In this document: positions 25,548-34,214 of the stretch, in pieces
Numbering within the stretch: position 1 is the first letter of the stretch
How the letters are laid out: each line of letters begins with the position of its first letter
Virus record (IMG/VR): IMGVR_UViG_3300008117_000113
Coordinates: 1-64,000 of that record
Length of the DNA: 64,000 bases
Source: a virus
Strand: one strand, 5' to 3'
Notes under the pieces: generated by a model
The model's input: the letters and a program-made list of their open reading frames with translations, nothing else
What the model was told of the DNA's origin: nothing
The model's database searches: none
Program-made: the position numbers and the translations under genes

Positions 25548-26603
25548 TTATCCTAATGATATTGCAAAAGAGATTGCTGTATCTTCAGCAACTTGAGCTG
25601 AAACTGCACCAGCAGAACCTGATGGACTAGACCAACCTACACCGTCAAATACTTCTAATGCTTTTGATACAATATTGTATCGTGTCATGCCCAGCACAGA
25701 ATTGGATGGGGAAGGACGTTGCAATTCAGTTCCTCTTGGGGGTACAAAACCGTTTGTACCTACAATTTTAAAGTAGCCAGTTCCTGATTGTGCAATTTCT
25801 GTAATTGCGTTATTGGCAATATTAGTAATTGTATTACCAAGAATTTTGATATTATCTAATATTACACCACCAGTTCCAGCACCTCTTAGATATAAATCTT
25901 GTCCTGTAGTAGTATTGATTTCATTACCATTAAAAATTAACTGTCCAATAGATAGTGAAACTAAGTTTGCAGTATCTGCAAACACATTACTAACATACAA
26001 GTTATTCCACTGTAAATCAGGAGAACCAATGTCGTAGGTGTTGGTGGTTGTTGGTACTAGGTCGCTGGTAATGCTAGCATTAACTGTGATAGTATCTGTA
26101 GTTGAATCACCAATTGTGATATTTCCGCCAACTACAATATTTCCAGTAGCTGTTACATCTCCTGTAACATCTAAATTTCCAGTAACATTAGTGTTTGCTA
26201 CTAGGTTAATTACTCCAGATCCGTTTGCACTGATATCTAAATTTCTATCAGTTACTGTTGTAGAAATCGTGTTGGTAGTAAATTGCAAGTCATCCACTTG
26301 CAATTTAGCATGGTATATTGTTGGGTTTGTTGCTGCTGGACTAAATGTAATTGTTGACAAATCACTGCTTATTGTATTGTCAGTAATGTGCAAATTGCCT
26401 ACATCTAGTTGATCATTTATGGTTAAGTTAGTAGTGCGGGTTGTACCGTTAACATCCAAATCTGTCGTCGGACTGGCAGTGTTCACCCCTATACGAGAGT
26501 TATTAACATCAAGAAATAATAAGTCGGTCTCAAAGGCTAAGTTGACCCCGTCACGGATCAAGTTTGACTTTAAGAGCGGACCTGAAATGCGACCAATAGC
26601 CAT
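25548..26603 (-). CDS. Tail-fibre protein A of a paralogous pair (351 aa)
   Basis: A fibre-like protein paralogous to its upstream neighbour. Shared blocks are GRISGPLLKSNLIRDGVNLA at the N-terminus (GRISGKLLSANLIRDGVDLT in the neighbour), then NTASPTTDLDVNG, a shaft of short beta repeats (LDVTGDVTATGNIVVGGNIT), and NTYDIGSPDLQWNNLYVSN (NYYNLGAPGKAWALLRVAN in the neighbour). The last block resembles the 'STDLGSAAKRWKDLYLS' element found in many phage fibres, also present in the 1063-residue fibre here. Unusually for this cluster it has its own late promoter and an ~90-nt leader containing a hairpin next to a strong AAGGAG. Confidence 0.7.
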   Translation of the reverse strand: MAIGRISGPLLKSNLIRDGVNLAFETDLLFLDVNNSRIGVNTASPTTDLDVNGTTRTTNLTINDQLDVGNLHITDNTISSDLSTITFSPAATNPTIYHAKLQVDDLQFTTNTISTTVTDRNLDISANGSGVINLVANTNVTGNLDVTGDVTATGNIVVGGNITIGDSTTDTITVNASITSDLVPTTTNTYDIGSPDLQWNNLYVSNVFADTANLVSLSIGQLIFNGNEINTTTGQDLYLRGAGTGGVILDNIKILGNTITNIANNAITEIAQSGTGYFKIVGTNGFVPPRGTELQRPSPSNSVLGMTRYNIVSKALEVFDGVGWSSPSGSAGAVSAQVAEDTAISFAISLG

Positions 26604-26611
26604 AGCTCTCC

Positions 26612-26634
26612 TTAACCCCGTGTTTCACGGTTAA
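26612..26634 (-). promoter_or_regulatory. Leader hairpin touching the ribosome-binding site
   Basis: On the minus strand TTAACCGTG and CACGG(GG)TTAA pair around an AAA loop (nine pairs, one 2-base bulge). The 3' arm runs into the AAGGAGAG Shine-Dalgarno of the 351-residue fibre gene, so the hairpin could tune its translation. No known riboswitch is recognised. Confidence 0.4.
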
Positions 26635-26701
26635 CCACCTTACATTGCGGGTTTACCACAGTTGAATATCGCAAAAACATGGTCTGTCTTTACAGTAAAA
26701 G

Positions 26702-26709
26702 TATTTATC
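26702..26709 (-). promoter_or_regulatory. Late-promoter box GATAAATA
   Basis: The minus-strand box is GATAAATAC. It lies in the 118-bp gap before the 351-residue fibre gene, with a predicted start site near 26696 and a long leader of about 90 bases. Confidence 0.55.
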
Positions 26710-26721
26710 GGATTGGTTAAA

Positions 26722-27867
26722 TTAGCCCAGGATAATGCTGTAAACGTTACCAAGTTCTTGCATGTCTTCTGGAGTTAAAAATTCTCCAGGGCCCGTAGCA
26801 ACATAGTATACTGAGCCATCAAAGCATTCCATATATCCTACTTCAGTATTCCATCGTGTCTCGCCAACTTCAGTAAAACCGCGTTGAGAATTGTCTCCAA
26901 CTGGAATAATAAATGCATTTGTGTCAGTAAATTGAAGGTATCCTGTACCAGTAGAAGTAAAGGTTACTGGGGTATTAAGTTGATTTGTGATTATATTATT
27001 TTCTATTTTAAAATCTTCTAAATAGATAACTCTTGTATCTGGGTTGATATAAATTGGATCATTACCTTGCGTGGCAGCGATGTCATTTGCACTGTTGGCA
27101 ATGTATAATTTATTGTCTACAAGGATAGAATTTTGACTTAAACTTCCAATTTCAGCGTTGGCTACTCGCAACAATGCCCATGCCTTGCCTGGTGCGCCCA
27201 AGTTATAATAATTGTCAACTCCTGGCAAAAGAGCTTTGTCAAATTCGCCATTAAAGTCTAGTGCGTCTCCTGCGGCATCACCCAGTATTAAGCTACCACC
27301 ATAGGATAAATTCCCTTGGATGTTGATATTTCCAGTAACATCAATTCCACCAGTATTAACCACATTGCTTTGTAAATTGATTGCGCCGCTGCCGTTGGGG
27401 TCAAATATTACGTTACCATCAGTAACATTTGCACTAATAAAGTTATCGTTGATTTGTAATAAACTTGTTGTAAGTCTATCATGTGAAATTGTAGGTGTAG
27501 TCCCTAGTGGACTAATATTCAATGCACCAGTAACTGTGCTAAAAGATCCATCTGCATTGATTTTAACATTGCCAATTGTGGCAGTTGTTGTAATGCTTAG
27601 TATGTTAGTATCTAAAAGACCATTAACATCTAAATCGTAAAGAGGATTGTCAGTGTTAAATCCCAGCTTGTTGCCAGTTACGTCAAAGTAAACTAAATCA
27701 GGATCTGTTGGACCGTTTCTAAAAGTGAGGTCAACACCATCACGGATCAAGTTGGCGCTTAGAAGCTTTCCACTGATACGACCAAGACTACCATTACCAG
27801 TGTAGCTTACTGGAGCTGGATTATATAATGGTCCGCTTGGAGGTCCGCCGCCGCCTGATACTGGCAT
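26722..27867 (-). CDS. Tail-fibre protein B of a paralogous pair (381 aa)
   Basis: Paralogue of the downstream 351-residue fibre protein, sharing GRISG-LL-x-NLIRDGVDLT, the NTDNPLYDLDVNG block, a run of short beta repeats (TGGIDVTGNINIQGNLSYGG) and a late segment with YMECFDGSVYYVATG, comparable to LEVFDGVGWSSPSG in the paralogue. It differs in a Pro/Gly-rich N-terminal extension (PVSGGGGPPSGPLYNPAPVS), which may be flexible. Such proteins form trimeric shafts. The start follows an AAGGAGT-like site. Confidence 0.7.
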   Translation of the reverse strand: MPVSGGGGPPSGPLYNPAPVSYTGNGSLGRISGKLLSANLIRDGVDLTFRNGPTDPDLVYFDVTGNKLGFNTDNPLYDLDVNGLLDTNILSITTTATIGNVKINADGSFSTVTGALNISPLGTTPTISHDRLTTSLLQINDNFISANVTDGNVIFDPNGSGAINLQSNVVNTGGIDVTGNINIQGNLSYGGSLILGDAAGDALDFNGEFDKALLPGVDNYYNLGAPGKAWALLRVANAEIGSLSQNSILVDNKLYIANSANDIAATQGNDPIYINPDTRVIYLEDFKIENNIITNQLNTPVTFTSTGTGYLQFTDTNAFIIPVGDNSQRGFTEVGETRWNTEVGYMECFDGSVYYVATGPGEFLTPEDMQELGNVYSIILG

Positions 27868-27877
27868 ATTTTACTCC

Positions 27878-28642
27878 TTACTGGTCAAAACCGTGTAATA
27901 CGGTGACTGGTTTTAAACTTGGAACTGCTTCACCAAACACACAATAATAACCTGTTGTGTATGGTGTCAAATCATCACTTGCTAGACCAACAATAGAAAC
28001 TGCTGCTCCGGCTGCTTCGCTATTAACAGTTTCTGCAACTGTTAATATATCTTCTAGCACGTTGGTAATAGTAAATGTAGCATTGTTGTTTGCAGATCCA
28101 GTCACAACAATCTTTTGATCAATTCTAAATCCCTTGTCAATAAAATTTACTACCGCAGTACTACTGCTAATAATAAATTTTGACGCACTATTGAAAGAAA
28201 TAACGGACGCTGTTACATTGGCTGGGTTTTGAACAATGGTGTAGTTTGTGTTAAACAACTGAATCACATTTTCAACAATGACCAATAAGTTTGCTCCAGT
28301 CCAAGTTGTTCCGCTTGCTGCGGTTGTGGGTGGAGCTGGACTCAATGGCCCAAATGTTGTCTCAACATAGTCACCTGTACCCAATGTTTGTTGTGTGATG
28401 CCGCCTGACTCTTTATATCTAAATTGTCTCCATGCACCACCTTGACGTGCTTCTAATTCACCCGCAGTTTCATTGTAACGTATGTGTCCTTCAATTGGAG
28501 TTGCGGGACGTGAGCCGTTAGGACCACTTGGTATCAACAAGCTATTTGTTGACTCCATAATAATTTGTCTGTTATGGTCAATAGCAACACCGTTGTCCTT
28601 GACATTATACGGACTAAGTTGAGATTTTTTTAGAAATCTCAT
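27878..28642 (-). CDS. Virion protein, fibre-associated (254 aa)
   Basis: A 254-residue protein starting MRFLKKSQLSPYNVKDNGVA. It has a GPNGSRPATPIEGHIRYNET segment, a short strand seen at the adhesin end of phage fibres (compare GTELQRPSPSNSVLGMTRYN in the 351-residue fibre), followed by ELEARQGGAWRQFRYKESGG. The middle resembles small tail proteins with alternating strands. It lies one base after the stop of the 107-residue gene, so the two are translated together. I infer a structural or fibre-linked role and no enzyme. Confidence 0.6.
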   Translation of the reverse strand: MRFLKKSQLSPYNVKDNGVAIDHNRQIIMESTNSLLIPSGPNGSRPATPIEGHIRYNETAGELEARQGGAWRQFRYKESGGITQQTLGTGDYVETTFGPLSPAPPTTAASGTTWTGANLLVIVENVIQLFNTNYTIVQNPANVTASVISFNSASKFIISSSTAVVNFIDKGFRIDQKIVVTGSANNNATFTITNVLEDILTVAETVNSEAAGAAVSIVGLASDDLTPYTTGYYCVFGEAVPSLKPVTVLHGFDQ

Positions 28643-28643
28643 A

Positions 28644-28967
28644 TTACGCTACCCTCAATGATGAAACTGTAACGCTTAATCGTGTATTTGTATCTGCAAT
28701 AGCTTCTACTTTATCTCCTGCCTCTAATACAATTTTTTCTGCATCAAACGTGAATGTTTCACCTGCTGGGATTGTTAAATTATGAATAATTTTATTTGTA
28801 TTAGTAGCGGATGCTGTTGATTTTACAAGATTAACTGACTGTAAAACTACGTCAGACACGCTATAGTTGCAAAAGAATAGAGTAGTAATAGCATGTTCTT
28901 GTCCAGATGCTACTGGACCATAAATTGCTGCCGATGATGTTGTTACTAATGCGCTTTGGATTGCCAT
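28644..28967 (-). CDS. Small beta-rich virion protein (107 aa)
   Basis: A 107-residue protein, probably a paralogue of the 109-residue protein near 25.4 kb: same length, same strand order and an equivalent TIPAGETFTFDAEKIVLEAG block. The N-terminal half (SAAIYGPVASGQEHAITTLF) and the NYSVSDVVLQSVNLVKS strand suggest a compact beta-sandwich. Function is unknown. Having two paralogues in one fibre cluster suggests interchangeable or layered decoration subunits, an inference. Confidence 0.6.
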   Translation of the reverse strand: MAIQSALVTTSSAAIYGPVASGQEHAITTLFFCNYSVSDVVLQSVNLVKSTASATNTNKIIHNLTIPAGETFTFDAEKIVLEAGDKVEAIADTNTRLSVTVSSLRVA

Positions 28968-28976
28968 GTCTATTCC

Positions 28977-29948
28977 TTAAAATATCATACTAAACACTAA
29001 CGATCTACGTCTGCTTACCAACTCATCAGCAGTTGTTGTGTTTGAGAAAAATAATCCTGTTGCTCCAGGACCTTGTGTTGCTCTACTGTATACTTTGTTT
29101 TTGCCAGCATCACTACTTGGTGCTGAAGACTGATCTGATAAACTTAAAACTGAGTCAATGTCCACCAAATTTGTATTTGATTTAATAGTTAGCGGAAAAC
29201 CTGTTGTAGTATTGATTTCGTAACCACTTGATCCACCTAATTGAATTTTATTTACTAAAAGACCAGAAGTATTAACTGTAGCTTCAACGGTTCCGTCAAT
29301 AGTGAATACTATCTTGCTTTCAGGATCTCCAGCACCAGTATCAAATGCTATTCCTGAAGTATCCAACGGTGTTAGTCCATTATATTTTCTAAAACCTGCA
29401 ATAGGAGCTTCAGCAATCAAATCCAATACATATGTTTGCACATACCCTTTATTTGGGATTGCGTTTGGACCAGCTAGAGCTACGTTTGCAGAATAATTAT
29501 TTGACGAATTAACTGAAATGACCCCAGTGCCTGTGTTAATTTCTAAGTTGCTGCCGCCGGTAAACAAACTATTTGTTTGTAAACCTAATAGTGTGCCAAC
29601 AGAATTTCTAAATGTAAATGCACCATTTATAATTGTACCTGTTGGTGTTGTAAACGAAAGAGTTTCGTCAAACACAAAGCTGGCGTCTTGAAGCAACCCA
29701 CGTTCAATAGTAAGTCCTGAAAAATCAGTTCCTCCACCAACGCCTGCTAGTGTTTCACCTACGTTTAAATATAAAACCCTATCTGAAATCTCCAAAGTTT
29801 CTGAAGTAATAGTCGTTGTATTACCTTGTACTAATAAATCACCAGTAACGGTTGTTAAGCCAACACCTGGACCCGTGTTTAGTACGATGTTTCCACCGAG
29901 CTGTGTGACTACTTGATAGTCACCTTGAACTTTGACGACTTTAGACAT
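28977..29948 (-). CDS. Tail-fibre-like virion protein (323 aa)
   Basis: A 323-residue beta-rich protein. It opens with SKVVKVQGDYQVVTQLGGNI, then VTGDLLVQGNTTTITSETLE, a motif common in marine T4-like fibre proteins (compare the LDVTGDVTATGN shaft of the 351-residue protein), and LTIERGLLQDASFVFDETLS. The C-terminus (FSNTTTADELVSRRRSLVFS) resembles fibre ends. It probably forms part of a short fibre. The upstream gap is 7 bp, so it is expressed together with the 124-residue gene. Confidence 0.62.
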   Translation of the reverse strand: MSKVVKVQGDYQVVTQLGGNIVLNTGPGVGLTTVTGDLLVQGNTTTITSETLEISDRVLYLNVGETLAGVGGGTDFSGLTIERGLLQDASFVFDETLSFTTPTGTIINGAFTFRNSVGTLLGLQTNSLFTGGSNLEINTGTGVISVNSSNNYSANVALAGPNAIPNKGYVQTYVLDLIAEAPIAGFRKYNGLTPLDTSGIAFDTGAGDPESKIVFTIDGTVEATVNTSGLLVNKIQLGGSSGYEINTTTGFPLTIKSNTNLVDIDSVLSLSDQSSAPSSDAGKNKVYSRATQGPGATGLFFSNTTTADELVSRRRSLVFSMIF

Positions 29949-29955
29949 GTTTATA

Positions 29956-30330
29956 TTAGATAGCTGTTAATTGAATGTAATCTTCTGATGAATCGTTTAC
30001 CAAATACCAAGTGTAACGATTGCCACTGAAGTCAATAGCTGTACGCTTGTTTAACTTTCTAATAGCAACAGAAATGTCAGCACCCGGGTTTGTGTAACCT
30101 AGCATTACTACTTGACCTTCGTCTGTGATTGAGCTTACTAACAAGCATTTGCCTGTACCATCAGCGTTGGTAACTCTGTAATTACGTGAGCCTACTTGTT
30201 TTTCAATGTAACCTGCTTTAGCTGTTCCAAAGCCAGGAATACGTGCAGATACTTTAATACCTGCAGATGTTGTGGCGTAATCGCCGAATACCAATGTACC
30301 AAGTACATCATCTTTTACTGGACGTCCCAT
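29956..30330 (-). CDS. Small protein next to the capsid gene, possible head decoration protein (124 aa)
   Basis: A 124-residue, beta-rich, probably compact protein (starts MGRPVKDDVLGTLVFGDYAT; later KAGYIEKQVGSRNYRVTNAD and a final NRYTWYLVNDSSEDYIQL). It has its own GATAAATA promoter and a 65-nt leader and lies behind the capsid gene's terminator. I do not recognise its family. Position suggests a capsid decoration or a fibre/collar component; T4 has gp24 after gp23, but this protein is far too small to be gp24 and shares nothing with gp23. Confidence 0.55.
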   Translation of the reverse strand: MGRPVKDDVLGTLVFGDYATTSAGIKVSARIPGFGTAKAGYIEKQVGSRNYRVTNADGTGKCLLVSSITDEGQVVMLGYTNPGADISVAIRKLNKRTAIDFSGNRYTWYLVNDSSEDYIQLTAI

Positions 30331-30400
30331 TTGTTTTCTCCTTGAGTTAATGGCGTTCTAGGCCTACGCGGCGGGTACCGCATAAATCTTCTAGACAAAG

Positions 30401-30408
30401 TATTTATC
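30401..30408 (-). promoter_or_regulatory. Late-promoter box GATAAATA behind gp23
   Basis: Minus-strand TCGATAAATACT, just after the gp23 terminator. The predicted start site near 30395 gives a leader of about 65 bases containing GCGG-TAC-CCGC, then AAGGAG before the 124-residue gene. It restarts transcription into the fibre cluster. Confidence 0.6.
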
Positions 30409-30433
30409 GATTGTTAAAGAGTTACAAGTCAAC

Positions 30434-30458
30434 AAAAAAGGACTCCGAAGAGTCCTTT
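30434..30458 (-). terminator. Intrinsic terminator after gp23
   Basis: On the minus strand AAAGGACTC-TTCG-GAGTCCTTTTTT forms a nine-pair stem with a stable TTCG tetraloop and a T run. It lies 23 bp behind the gp23 stop and separates high-level capsid transcription from the fibre genes. Confidence 0.9.
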
Positions 30459-30480
30459 CTGTATTACACTTAATGCAATA

Positions 30481-31527
30481 TTACTGGAATGAAACACCAG
30501 TAATTGAAACGCTACCTAAGTAGTCTGCTGCGTTACCTAGAGATGACGCAGTATTTGACAACTCAACATAACCGTAACGTGTCATAAATGATACGACTGG
30601 CTCAAATGTTGATGGGTCAAGAACAACACCACTGCTCATCAATGGAATGTATGGGCAATAGAATGCTGCTGCATCTGACTCTGAAGAACCTTTGTAACCA
30701 ACTAATACAGCTGAGTTATCAGCAGCGTAGCTGTTTACATATACCTTCATAGCACCGTTCAATGTACCAACAAACTTAGTGTTTGTAGGTGCTTCAAATG
30801 TACCTTCTGTTGTACGAGCAAATGCGCTTGTAGTAGCAGATTGTAGAATTGTCAATGCTTGTGGTGAAACAACAGCCCAGTTACCAGCACCGCGACGTGT
30901 ACGTTGAGCGATGATGTTAGCAGCACGGTTGATTAGAACAGCTAAAGCAGCGTGTTCGTCACCAACGAATGTAGCAGTACCTGATACAGTTGCTTGGTTG
31001 TATGCTTGAACGTTACCGTTAGAAGCAGCTAAAGTAGCCAAGCTACCGATAACTTCTTGGTCGATTTCAGCAGTAATTTCTTGTGCCAAAGCAGCCATGA
31101 TTTCTGCTTCGATGTCAATACCTTGTTGGGCTTGTGCATCTTGAGCAGCTTCAAATGTCCAGCGAGCTGACAATTTACGTGTCTTCGCTTCAACAGTTTG
31201 CTTCAAGATCTGAATGCTTAAACGCTTACCAGCTGCACCTTCTAGAGCTGCTGTTGAAGCTGCTTTAGTTTGTGAACCGTCGTTAGCAGAATAGCCTTCT
31301 GCAATCTTGAATGGGCTTAGAGCCTCTTCACCAGCAGTAGCGCCATATGTGCCACTTAGTGTATCGCTGTAGCGAACACGTAGTGTATGGATCTGACCAA
31401 CTGGACCAGTCATTGGTTGTACACCAACTAACTCGTTAGCAATAACGGTTGGCATAACGCGACGGATCACTGGAAGGATCACGCGATTTAGTGTTGCGAC
31501 GTTGCCGGCAGAAGTAGCATCTGACAT
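30481..31527 (-). CDS. 23: Major capsid protein gp23
   Basis: T4-type major capsid protein, recognised by RRVMPTVIANELVGVQPMTG followed by PVGQIHTLRVRYSD (T4 has GVQPMNSPTGQVFALR), then LEGAAGKRLSIQILKQTVEA, the GAGNWAVVSPQALTILQ block and the YCPYIPLMSSGVVLDPSTFE ending. It is 348 residues against 521 in T4. Only ~20 residues precede the conserved core, so the ~65-residue leader that gp21 removes in T4 is missing, and the insertion domain appears shortened. The start is well supported by AAGGAG. It is followed by a strong terminator. Confidence 0.95.
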   Translation of the reverse strand: MSDATSAGNVATLNRVILPVIRRVMPTVIANELVGVQPMTGPVGQIHTLRVRYSDTLSGTYGATAGEEALSPFKIAEGYSANDGSQTKAASTAALEGAAGKRLSIQILKQTVEAKTRKLSARWTFEAAQDAQAQQGIDIEAEIMAALAQEITAEIDQEVIGSLATLAASNGNVQAYNQATVSGTATFVGDEHAALAVLINRAANIIAQRTRRGAGNWAVVSPQALTILQSATTSAFARTTEGTFEAPTNTKFVGTLNGAMKVYVNSYAADNSAVLVGYKGSSESDAAAFYCPYIPLMSSGVVLDPSTFEPVVSFMTRYGYVELSNTASSLGNAADYLGSVSITGVSFQ

Positions 31528-31539
31528 TTAAATTTCTCC

Positions 31540-32634
31540 TTAAATTTTTAGTCCAGCTAGGCGACGAATATCGACGATGTTGCCATCGCTTTCGCTGCTA
31601 CGGTTGCTGTTGGAAATTTTATTTCCTGTAATTTCTTTTGCCTCAGTAAGTGCCTGTTTCTTCTGCGGAGCATTGCCCTCGATTACCGCTGGCAAATACT
31701 TATTAAAACTATCGTGTAACTTTACAGTTTGAACACTTTCTAATAGTTCGCTCATGATTTCTTTTTGGTCAGCCGCTAACGGTGCCAATAATTCACTCAT
31801 GACTGCTTTTCTTTCCATGCTTTCATTTAATGCACGGATAGTTGCTTCTTTGCTTTCAATGATTCTCTGTGCTGTAACTGCAATGGTTTGCGCTTCAGCA
31901 ATTTGTGAATCCTTCTTGTCTATGACCTTGAGCAATTGAGCTGCTTCTGACTTCTCATTGATGTAACTTGTTTGAAATTCGTTGCTGAAAGCTTCGAAAA
32001 TCTTACGACCAAAGTCTGCTTTACGAGCTGCGTCAATGTCTTCACGTAATTGTGTAAGTTCAGTTTTTAAGCTGGACTCAACAACACCTTCCACCATTGT
32101 TGCTGCACGTTGAACAAATTGTGTTTTGATCTTAGCAAGTGCATCTTTACCTTCACGGATAAGGCGTACCTTAGTTTCCGCTAGGTCTTGTTTATCTTTG
32201 TAAAATTCTGCAATTTCATTGGCTAAAGCTTCAACCACAAATTCTTCTAGTTTGAAAAACTTGCTTGCCATGACTTTTTGGTCTTCATGTAATTCAGATA
32301 CTTCTGATGCTAGTTGACGTGTAATGAATTCCTTCATTATTGCCGCATCTTTCTTCATCTTAACTGCATACTTGGCTTTGGCTTCTGCTAGTTGAGCGCG
32401 GTCTTCAACAAACTCGGCAATTTCAGGTGCTAGTTGCTCACCGACCATACGGTCAATAGCTTCTACCATAACTGCTCTGTCGTGTTCATAACGCTGACTG
32501 AACTCTTCTCTAAGCTGTTGAGTGATTTGAGTACGGTTCTCGTTTACACGAGCTTCCCATGCTTCTTCAATCTGAGCTTTGATATCCTCAGAAATCACAT
32601 TATTTTCAAATAATTGTTTAATTGCATCCAACAT
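31540..32634 (-). CDS. 22: Prohead scaffold protein gp22
   Basis: A 364-residue, almost wholly helical, charged protein with long coiled-coil runs (for example residues ~80-260), directly upstream of gp23 and downstream of gp21, the T4 position of the core scaffold. The first residues (MLDAIKQLFENNVISEDIKA) and repeated EIAEF/QLAEAK units fit gp22-type scaffolds. It is expected to be degraded by gp21 during head maturation; several I/L/V-x-E sites are present, as expected for a gp21 substrate. AAAGGAG precedes the ATG. Confidence 0.85.
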   Translation of the reverse strand: MLDAIKQLFENNVISEDIKAQIEEAWEARVNENRTQITQQLREEFSQRYEHDRAVMVEAIDRMVGEQLAPEIAEFVEDRAQLAEAKAKYAVKMKKDAAIMKEFITRQLASEVSELHEDQKVMASKFFKLEEFVVEALANEIAEFYKDKQDLAETKVRLIREGKDALAKIKTQFVQRAATMVEGVVESSLKTELTQLREDIDAARKADFGRKIFEAFSNEFQTSYINEKSEAAQLLKVIDKKDSQIAEAQTIAVTAQRIIESKEATIRALNESMERKAVMSELLAPLAADQKEIMSELLESVQTVKLHDSFNKYLPAVIEGNAPQKKQALTEAKEITGNKISNSNRSSESDGNIVDIRRLAGLKI

Positions 32635-32646
32635 GTGATTCTCCTT

Positions 32647-33282
32647 TTATTGGAGTTTGTTTATTATTGATAATAAACTCTCTTTAAGATAACGTTGTGC
32701 TTTAGGATCGCCCTTCACCTCTTCCGCTATACGTAAGGCATTTAGACCACCACGACTATTCATCAAGTGTTCATAAATTGGTGTAGGATATGCTCCTGGT
32801 GCACTGGGTTGAGCTACCACATCTACGGTGATAATCTCAAAATCGCTGACTCTTCCAGTTCCGTCACCGCTGACGTTACCTGAGCCTCGACTGGAAACTC
32901 CCAACTTAACTCCGGACTCAAGCATAGTGCGAACTAGTTGACCCATTGGGGTTGGTAGAATCTTGAACTTTCCATAACCATTTGGACCGTCCATCCACAT
33001 TTCAGTAATCATGTGTGACACACGGTCCAGGTTAATTTTTAAGTCATCTGGGTGATCAACTTCACCTAATACAGAGTATCCGCCAGAAATTTGATCGTTC
33101 AAAGTTTTGACAGCTCGCTCAATCTCGTCCACAGGGTACACACGTTGGTTAGCATTTTTAATGCCACCTTGTATACAGATACCCTTCATGTAAAGGTTTT
33201 TCCCGTCGCTTCCATCTGACTCGATCACCATGCGGGCTTGATCAAAGCTCAAATTTTCACGAAGGTAGTTGATTTTGCTCAT
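32647..33282 (-). CDS. 21: Prohead core protease gp21
   Basis: T4-type maturation protease, a serine protease of the herpesvirus-assemblin-like fold. GEVDHP supplies the catalytic His77 and GVSSRG the Ser130/Ser131 pair, at spacings matching T4 His85/Ser140. NANQRVYP near residue 44 is another family mark. Its job is to cut scaffold and internal proteins after L/I-x-E. It is 211 residues, as expected for the family. Notably, the local gp23 lacks the N-terminal leader that this enzyme removes in T4, so its substrates here may be limited to gp22, the core protein and internal proteins. Confidence 0.94.
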   Translation of the reverse strand: MSKINYLRENLSFDQARMVIESDGSDGKNLYMKGICIQGGIKNANQRVYPVDEIERAVKTLNDQISGGYSVLGEVDHPDDLKINLDRVSHMITEMWMDGPNGYGKFKILPTPMGQLVRTMLESGVKLGVSSRGSGNVSGDGTGRVSDFEIITVDVVAQPSAPGAYPTPIYEHLMNSRGGLNALRIAEEVKGDPKAQRYLKESLLSIINKLQ

Positions 33283-33283
33283 A

Positions 33284-34138
33284 TTACTTGCCTAGTAAGC
33301 TCTTTTCGCTATCTGGCTTGCTTCCCTTTTTCTCTGCTCCATGACCTGCTGGAACATTTTTCAAGTGCTTAACACCTGCTTTACCACCTGGAACGTTAAC
33401 GTTACCTGATGCTAAATCTTTTGTTGCTGGGTTTAGTAAACCACCTTGTGTACCGCCTTTGCCGCCGTCGCCGCCTTTAGCGATATTTGCAGTTGTGCCG
33501 CCCATATCATTCTTGTTAGCTACTGTTGACTTAGTGAAAGCACCATTGTCACCCATTTTAGCTGTTACTTTTTCTACGTATTCACGGATGAAAGCTTCGT
33601 CTTGATTTTCATCGTCGCCATACATGCTCATTTCGTCTTCGCCTTCAAATTCTGGTGCGCCATAAATTTCAGACATTTCTTCTTCTTCGTCACCCATTGC
33701 TGGCTCTTCAGGACCCATTTCGCCGTCTTCTTCTCCACCCATCAATGACTCAAATTCGTCACGTAGTGAATCAAGAGCGTCTTCTAAGTCTACTACACGG
33801 TCTTGTAAATCTGTTACTTCATCGCCTGACAATGTTACGTCGTCGCCGTCCATTTCATCGTCACCTTCAATATCGCCCATCATGTCGTCGGTCTCGTCAT
33901 CGCTTGAGAACTCGTCGCCCATGCCTTCTTCAGCTGGCATTTCGCCTTCTGCGCCCGGAGCCATTAATTCACCTTCTGCACCTGGCATTTCGTTTTCATT
34001 AAAATCTTCTGCAAGCAATGATTCATAAATCTCACGTGATTTTTCAACCACGATGTCATGAAATAATTCCTTGGCTTTGTCTGTTTCTTCATTAATTAGA
34101 AGTTCAAGCATTTGCTCGAATTTTGAACGGTCAGTCAT
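33284..34138 (-). CDS. Acidic prohead core protein (gp67/gp68 position)
   Basis: A 284-residue protein between portal and protease genes, where T4 has prohead core genes 67 and 68. The N-terminus (~1-45) is helical (FEQMLELLINEETDKAKELF). Residues ~50-190 are extremely acidic with few positive charges, and the C-terminal ~80 residues are Gly/Lys/Asn-rich and basic (KGGDGGKGGTQGG). The acidic centre fits a core protein that keeps DNA out until cleaved; T4 gp67 is also very acidic. Homology to gp67/68 is inferred from position and composition only. It has its own late box and AAGGAG. Confidence 0.65.
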   Translation of the reverse strand: MTDRSKFEQMLELLINEETDKAKELFHDIVVEKSREIYESLLAEDFNENEMPGAEGELMAPGAEGEMPAEEGMGDEFSSDDETDDMMGDIEGDDEMDGDDVTLSGDEVTDLQDRVVDLEDALDSLRDEFESLMGGEEDGEMGPEEPAMGDEEEEMSEIYGAPEFEGEDEMSMYGDDENQDEAFIREYVEKVTAKMGDNGAFTKSTVANKNDMGGTTANIAKGGDGGKGGTQGGLLNPATKDLASGNVNVPGGKAGVKHLKNVPAGHGAEKKGSKPDSEKSLLGK

Positions 34139-34171
34139 GTTTAAATCTCCTTAGATTGTGAGCTGTCGATA

Positions 34172-34179
34172 TATTTACA
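34172..34179 (-). promoter_or_regulatory. Late-promoter box TGTAAATA
   Basis: Minus-strand TGTAAATA in the 76-bp gap before the acidic core gene; predicted start site near 34166, with AAGGAG in the leader. The box overlaps a small inverted repeat (TTTACA-CGTAA-TGTAAA on the plus strand). It would drive the core-gp21-gp22-gp23 run. Confidence 0.5.
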
Positions 34180-34214
34180 CGTAATGTAAAAAATAGTGCT
34201 ATAATGGTGTGAAA

